From the NCBI GenBank assembly GCA_016713625.1, contig JADJOT010000001.1:186001-250000 (forward strand): 64,000 nucleotides of DNA, given 5' to 3'. The stretch comes from Candidatus Accumulibacter affinis (GTDB lineage: Bacteria > Pseudomonadota > Gammaproteobacteria > Burkholderiales > Rhodocyclaceae). The notes under the pieces were generated by a model. That model was not told the DNA's origin. It made no database searches and was given only the letters and a program-made list of their open reading frames with translations. The stretch's first letter is position 1. Each line of letters begins with the position of its first letter. Positions 62,036 to 64,000 of this stretch are shown in pieces. The position numbers were made by a program, and so were the translations under genes.

Positions 62036-62329
62036 CGCGCAGCCAGCGGCGGCAAGCGGGCGAGAGAAGGCCCGGTGCAGGGCGCGCTGCAGACAACACG
62101 AGGGTGGCTGGCGTTACGGCTGCCGCTGGAGCTGGCGGTGGGCCTGACACGTCGGAGAACACCGCGGCCTGCCGGCGCAGTTCGAGGCTAACGGCGTCCT
62201 GCGGGTCTTCCATCCTCCGAGTGCCTGCAACGCGGCTGGCTGTCCGGCGAGAAGATTGACGAGCTTCGATGCGGCTGCCTATACTCCAGCCGCGATACGT
62301 GGATGCCGTCTAACCTCGAGTCCGAACGC

Positions 62330-63469
62330 ATGAGCGAATACCAGTATTACGAATTTCAGGCCATCGACCGGCCGCTCACCGCCGCCGAGATGAGCGAGCT
62401 GCGGTCGGTCTCTACGCGGGCACGCATCACGCCGACGAGTTTCGTCAACGACTATGCGTGGGGCGACTTCAAGGGCAGGCCAGAGGTGTGGATGGAGCGT
62501 TACTTCGACGCCTTCCTCTACCTCGCCAACTGGGGCACGCACCTCCTCAAGCTGCGCCTGCCGCCGCGTCTGCTGAATCCGGCAACCGCGCTGACCTACT
62601 TCGGCAGCGACAGCGCTTTCGTCAATGTCAAGTCCGGCCAGGTGATCCTCTCTTTCGCCTCGGACGACGAGGACGGTGGCGAGTGGGTCGACGGCGAAGG
62701 CCAGCTTTCGTCGCTGATCTCGGTACGTGCCGAGCTGGCACGCGGCGATCTGCGCGCGCTCTACCTCGGCTGGCTGCTGCGCGTGCAGGCGGGGGAAATC
62801 GACGACCAGGAACCCGAGCCGCCGCTGCCACCGGGCCTCGGCCAGCTCAGCGCCTCTCTGGACAGCCTCGCCGAGTTCCTGCGCATTGACGGCGATCTGC
62901 TGCACGTCGCCGCCAAGGCAAGCGCGCCACTCTCCGACCTGGGGCTCGATCGCGACGAGTTTCTGGCCTGGGTTGGCGGCCTCGCCAGCGCGGAAAAGGA
63001 CGAGTGGATCACCAGGGTCGTCATCGACTCCGATCCAGTCGCCGTCGCCGAACTGCGGCAACGCTTCCTCAAGCAGGGCAGTGCTGCCGGCGCAGTGCCG
63101 CTGACCACCGGCAGGACCGTCGGGCAACTGCGCAAAGCTGCCGAAGTGCTCGCGAAGCAGAGGAGACGCATCGAGGCTGAAAAGCGGGCCGAAGAAAAGA
63201 CGCGCCGCGAACGCGAGGCGGCCATCGCCAGGGAGCAGCACCTGAACGCTCTCGTCGGCCGCGAAGCCAGCCTGTGGGCCGCAATCAACACCCTCGTCGC
63301 CACCACGCAAGCGGCGGGCTACGATCAGGCCTTGCGGCACCTGCTCGACCTGCGCGACCTCGATGCGCGGAGCATAGGCGGCGACTTTCGCCTGCGCATC
63401 GAGGCGCTGCGTCAGGCGAACACGCGCAAACAGGCCTTCATCAAGCGGCTCGACAAGGCCGGGTTGTGA
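62330..63469 (+). CDS. Conserved hypothetical protein with coiled-coil linker
   Basis: 379 residues from ATG 62330 (M-S-E-Y-Q-Y-Y-E-F-Q-A-I-D-R-P-L), extendable to 62303. The N-terminal block F-V-N-D-Y-A-W-G-D-F-K-G-R-P is characteristic of a family of unknown role. The Lys/Arg/Glu-rich helix at about 265-315 is a coiled coil, and the C-terminus is helical. There is no signal peptide or membrane segment. No partner gene is in view on the right. Function unknown; frame complete. Confidence 0.8.
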   Translation: MSEYQYYEFQAIDRPLTAAEMSELRSVSTRARITPTSFVNDYAWGDFKGRPEVWMERYFDAFLYLANWGTHLLKLRLPPRLLNPATALTYFGSDSAFVNVKSGQVILSFASDDEDGGEWVDGEGQLSSLISVRAELARGDLRALYLGWLLRVQAGEIDDQEPEPPLPPGLGQLSASLDSLAEFLRIDGDLLHVAAKASAPLSDLGLDRDEFLAWVGGLASAEKDEWITRVVIDSDPVAVAELRQRFLKQGSAAGAVPLTTGRTVGQLRKAAEVLAKQRRRIEAEKRAEEKTRREREAAIAREQHLNALVGREASLWAAINTLVATTQAAGYDQALRHLLDLRDLDARSIGGDFRLRIEALRQANTRKQAFIKRLDKAGL

Positions 63470-64000
63470 GTGCTCACCAGCCCTGCTGCCGCTACCTCAG
63501 GGGTCGGCCGAATCTGGAGCGCCGCCCAGTCTGACCGGCCCTCGCAGCGGCTGGCGCCGAGGAGATCCCCCAACGGTCATGGCTTTGTCAGACACCCCGG
63601 ATGATGAAAGCCATGACCGTTTCCTCCCTTGCAGGGCGCATTCCGGCTTGCACGCCGGAATCGTTCGTTGGGCACGGAGCATGGCTCCGTGAATTCCCCA
63701 TCTCACCCCCCGACCCCTCCCGCGAGCGGGCGAGGGGAGATTCGTGAGTCACTGACGCGACTTTCACGGTAACCAGCGGCTCTGTTTGATTGGCGCTCCG
63801 GAAAAAGCACGCTGCTTGCATACCGTTCCATTCATGTGGAAACGGAGTGTCCACCAGGAATCCACACGACCTGTTCGGTCCTCGGCCTCAGGAAGGTCCG
63901 ATTTTGGCGCCGGAGCTGCCCTGCAGCAGCCGGGCGAGAGCCTCGGCTTGTCGGCCTGACCCCGACAATCACGGCGACTACTGGCAGTTCGACTACGTCC
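63470..64000. other. Right-end non-coding region with three inverted repeats
   Basis: Three hairpins are present. ACGGTCATGGCTTT (63573-63586) pairs perfectly with 63607-63620, separated by 20 bases. ATTCCGGC/GCCGGAAT lies around 63641-63662, and CACGGAGC/GGCTCCGTG around 63675-63693. The final ~50 bases may open a coding frame (H-G-D-Y-W-Q-F-D-Y-V) that continues beyond the window. Confidence 0.5.
63573..63620. repeat. 14-bp perfect inverted repeat
   Basis: Arms 63573-63586 and 63607-63620, loop of 20 bases; it may terminate the upstream gene. Confidence 0.6.

Overview
The window looks like the chromosome of a GC-rich betaproteobacterium of the Rhodocyclales / 'Candidatus Accumulibacter' type. 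This is inferred from gene content: a cytochrome cd1 nitrite reductase (nirS), several PEP-CTERM exosortase substrates with sigma-54-type promoters, a long-form leuA beside an Lrp-family regulator, and a MaoC-Pta/ackA/fabI cluster. No rRNA, tRNA or CRISPR array was found.

Region 1 (1-17.9 kb) is a defence-like and mobile accessory region. It holds the start of a site-specific DNA methyltransferase running off the left edge and a DUF1778/GNAT toxin-antitoxin pair whose toxin gene is split by an IS3-family element. Next come two small unknown genes, a RecD2-type helicase, a putative PD-(D/E)XK nuclease overlapping a zinc-ribbon DNA methylase, and a P63C-domain protein. A 3,540-bp IS66-like transposon carrying a DruA-like (DUF4338) gene then interrupts an unknown gene, with a clean 8-bp target duplication.

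Region 2 (17.0-26.7 kb) is bracketed by two direct copies of a ~270-bp repeat that ends in a terminator. Inside are a three-gene secreted operon (PEP-CTERM-like protein, secreted beta-rich protein, M74/MepA-like protein) behind a near-perfect sigma-54 promoter, a broken IS1595-type transposase, and a second, inverted and decayed copy of the IS66-like transposon. The flanks of that second copy do not match, which implies recombination.

Region 3 (26.7-51.6 kb) is mostly ordinary metabolism. It contains a complete RND efflux operon, a metacaspase, a ynbABCD-like phospholipid cluster (CDP-alcohol transferase, hydrolase-methyltransferase, PAP2-dual specificity phosphatase, CdsA-like), an acyl-CoA synthetase, nirS plus a c-type cytochrome, mtnA with a class II aldolase that fits the DHAP shunt, an FAD dehydrogenase, a SYLF protein, and MaoC-Pta / AckA / FabI.

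Region 4 (51.6-64 kb) mixes decay with surface functions: an internally deleted SulP transporter, a rhodanese that is the tail of a CoA-disulfide-reductase-like protein, and a broken TIR-TPR gene that runs into a poly-G tract of about 450 bp (almost certainly a sequence artefact). These are followed by a polysaccharide pyruvyl transferase, two SAM methyltransferases, leuA and a divergent Lrp-family regulator, two PEP-CTERM proteins (one frameshifted) and a conserved unknown gene.

Many broken genes differ from an intact frame by single bases, often in homopolymers. Some frameshifts may therefore be consensus errors rather than biology.
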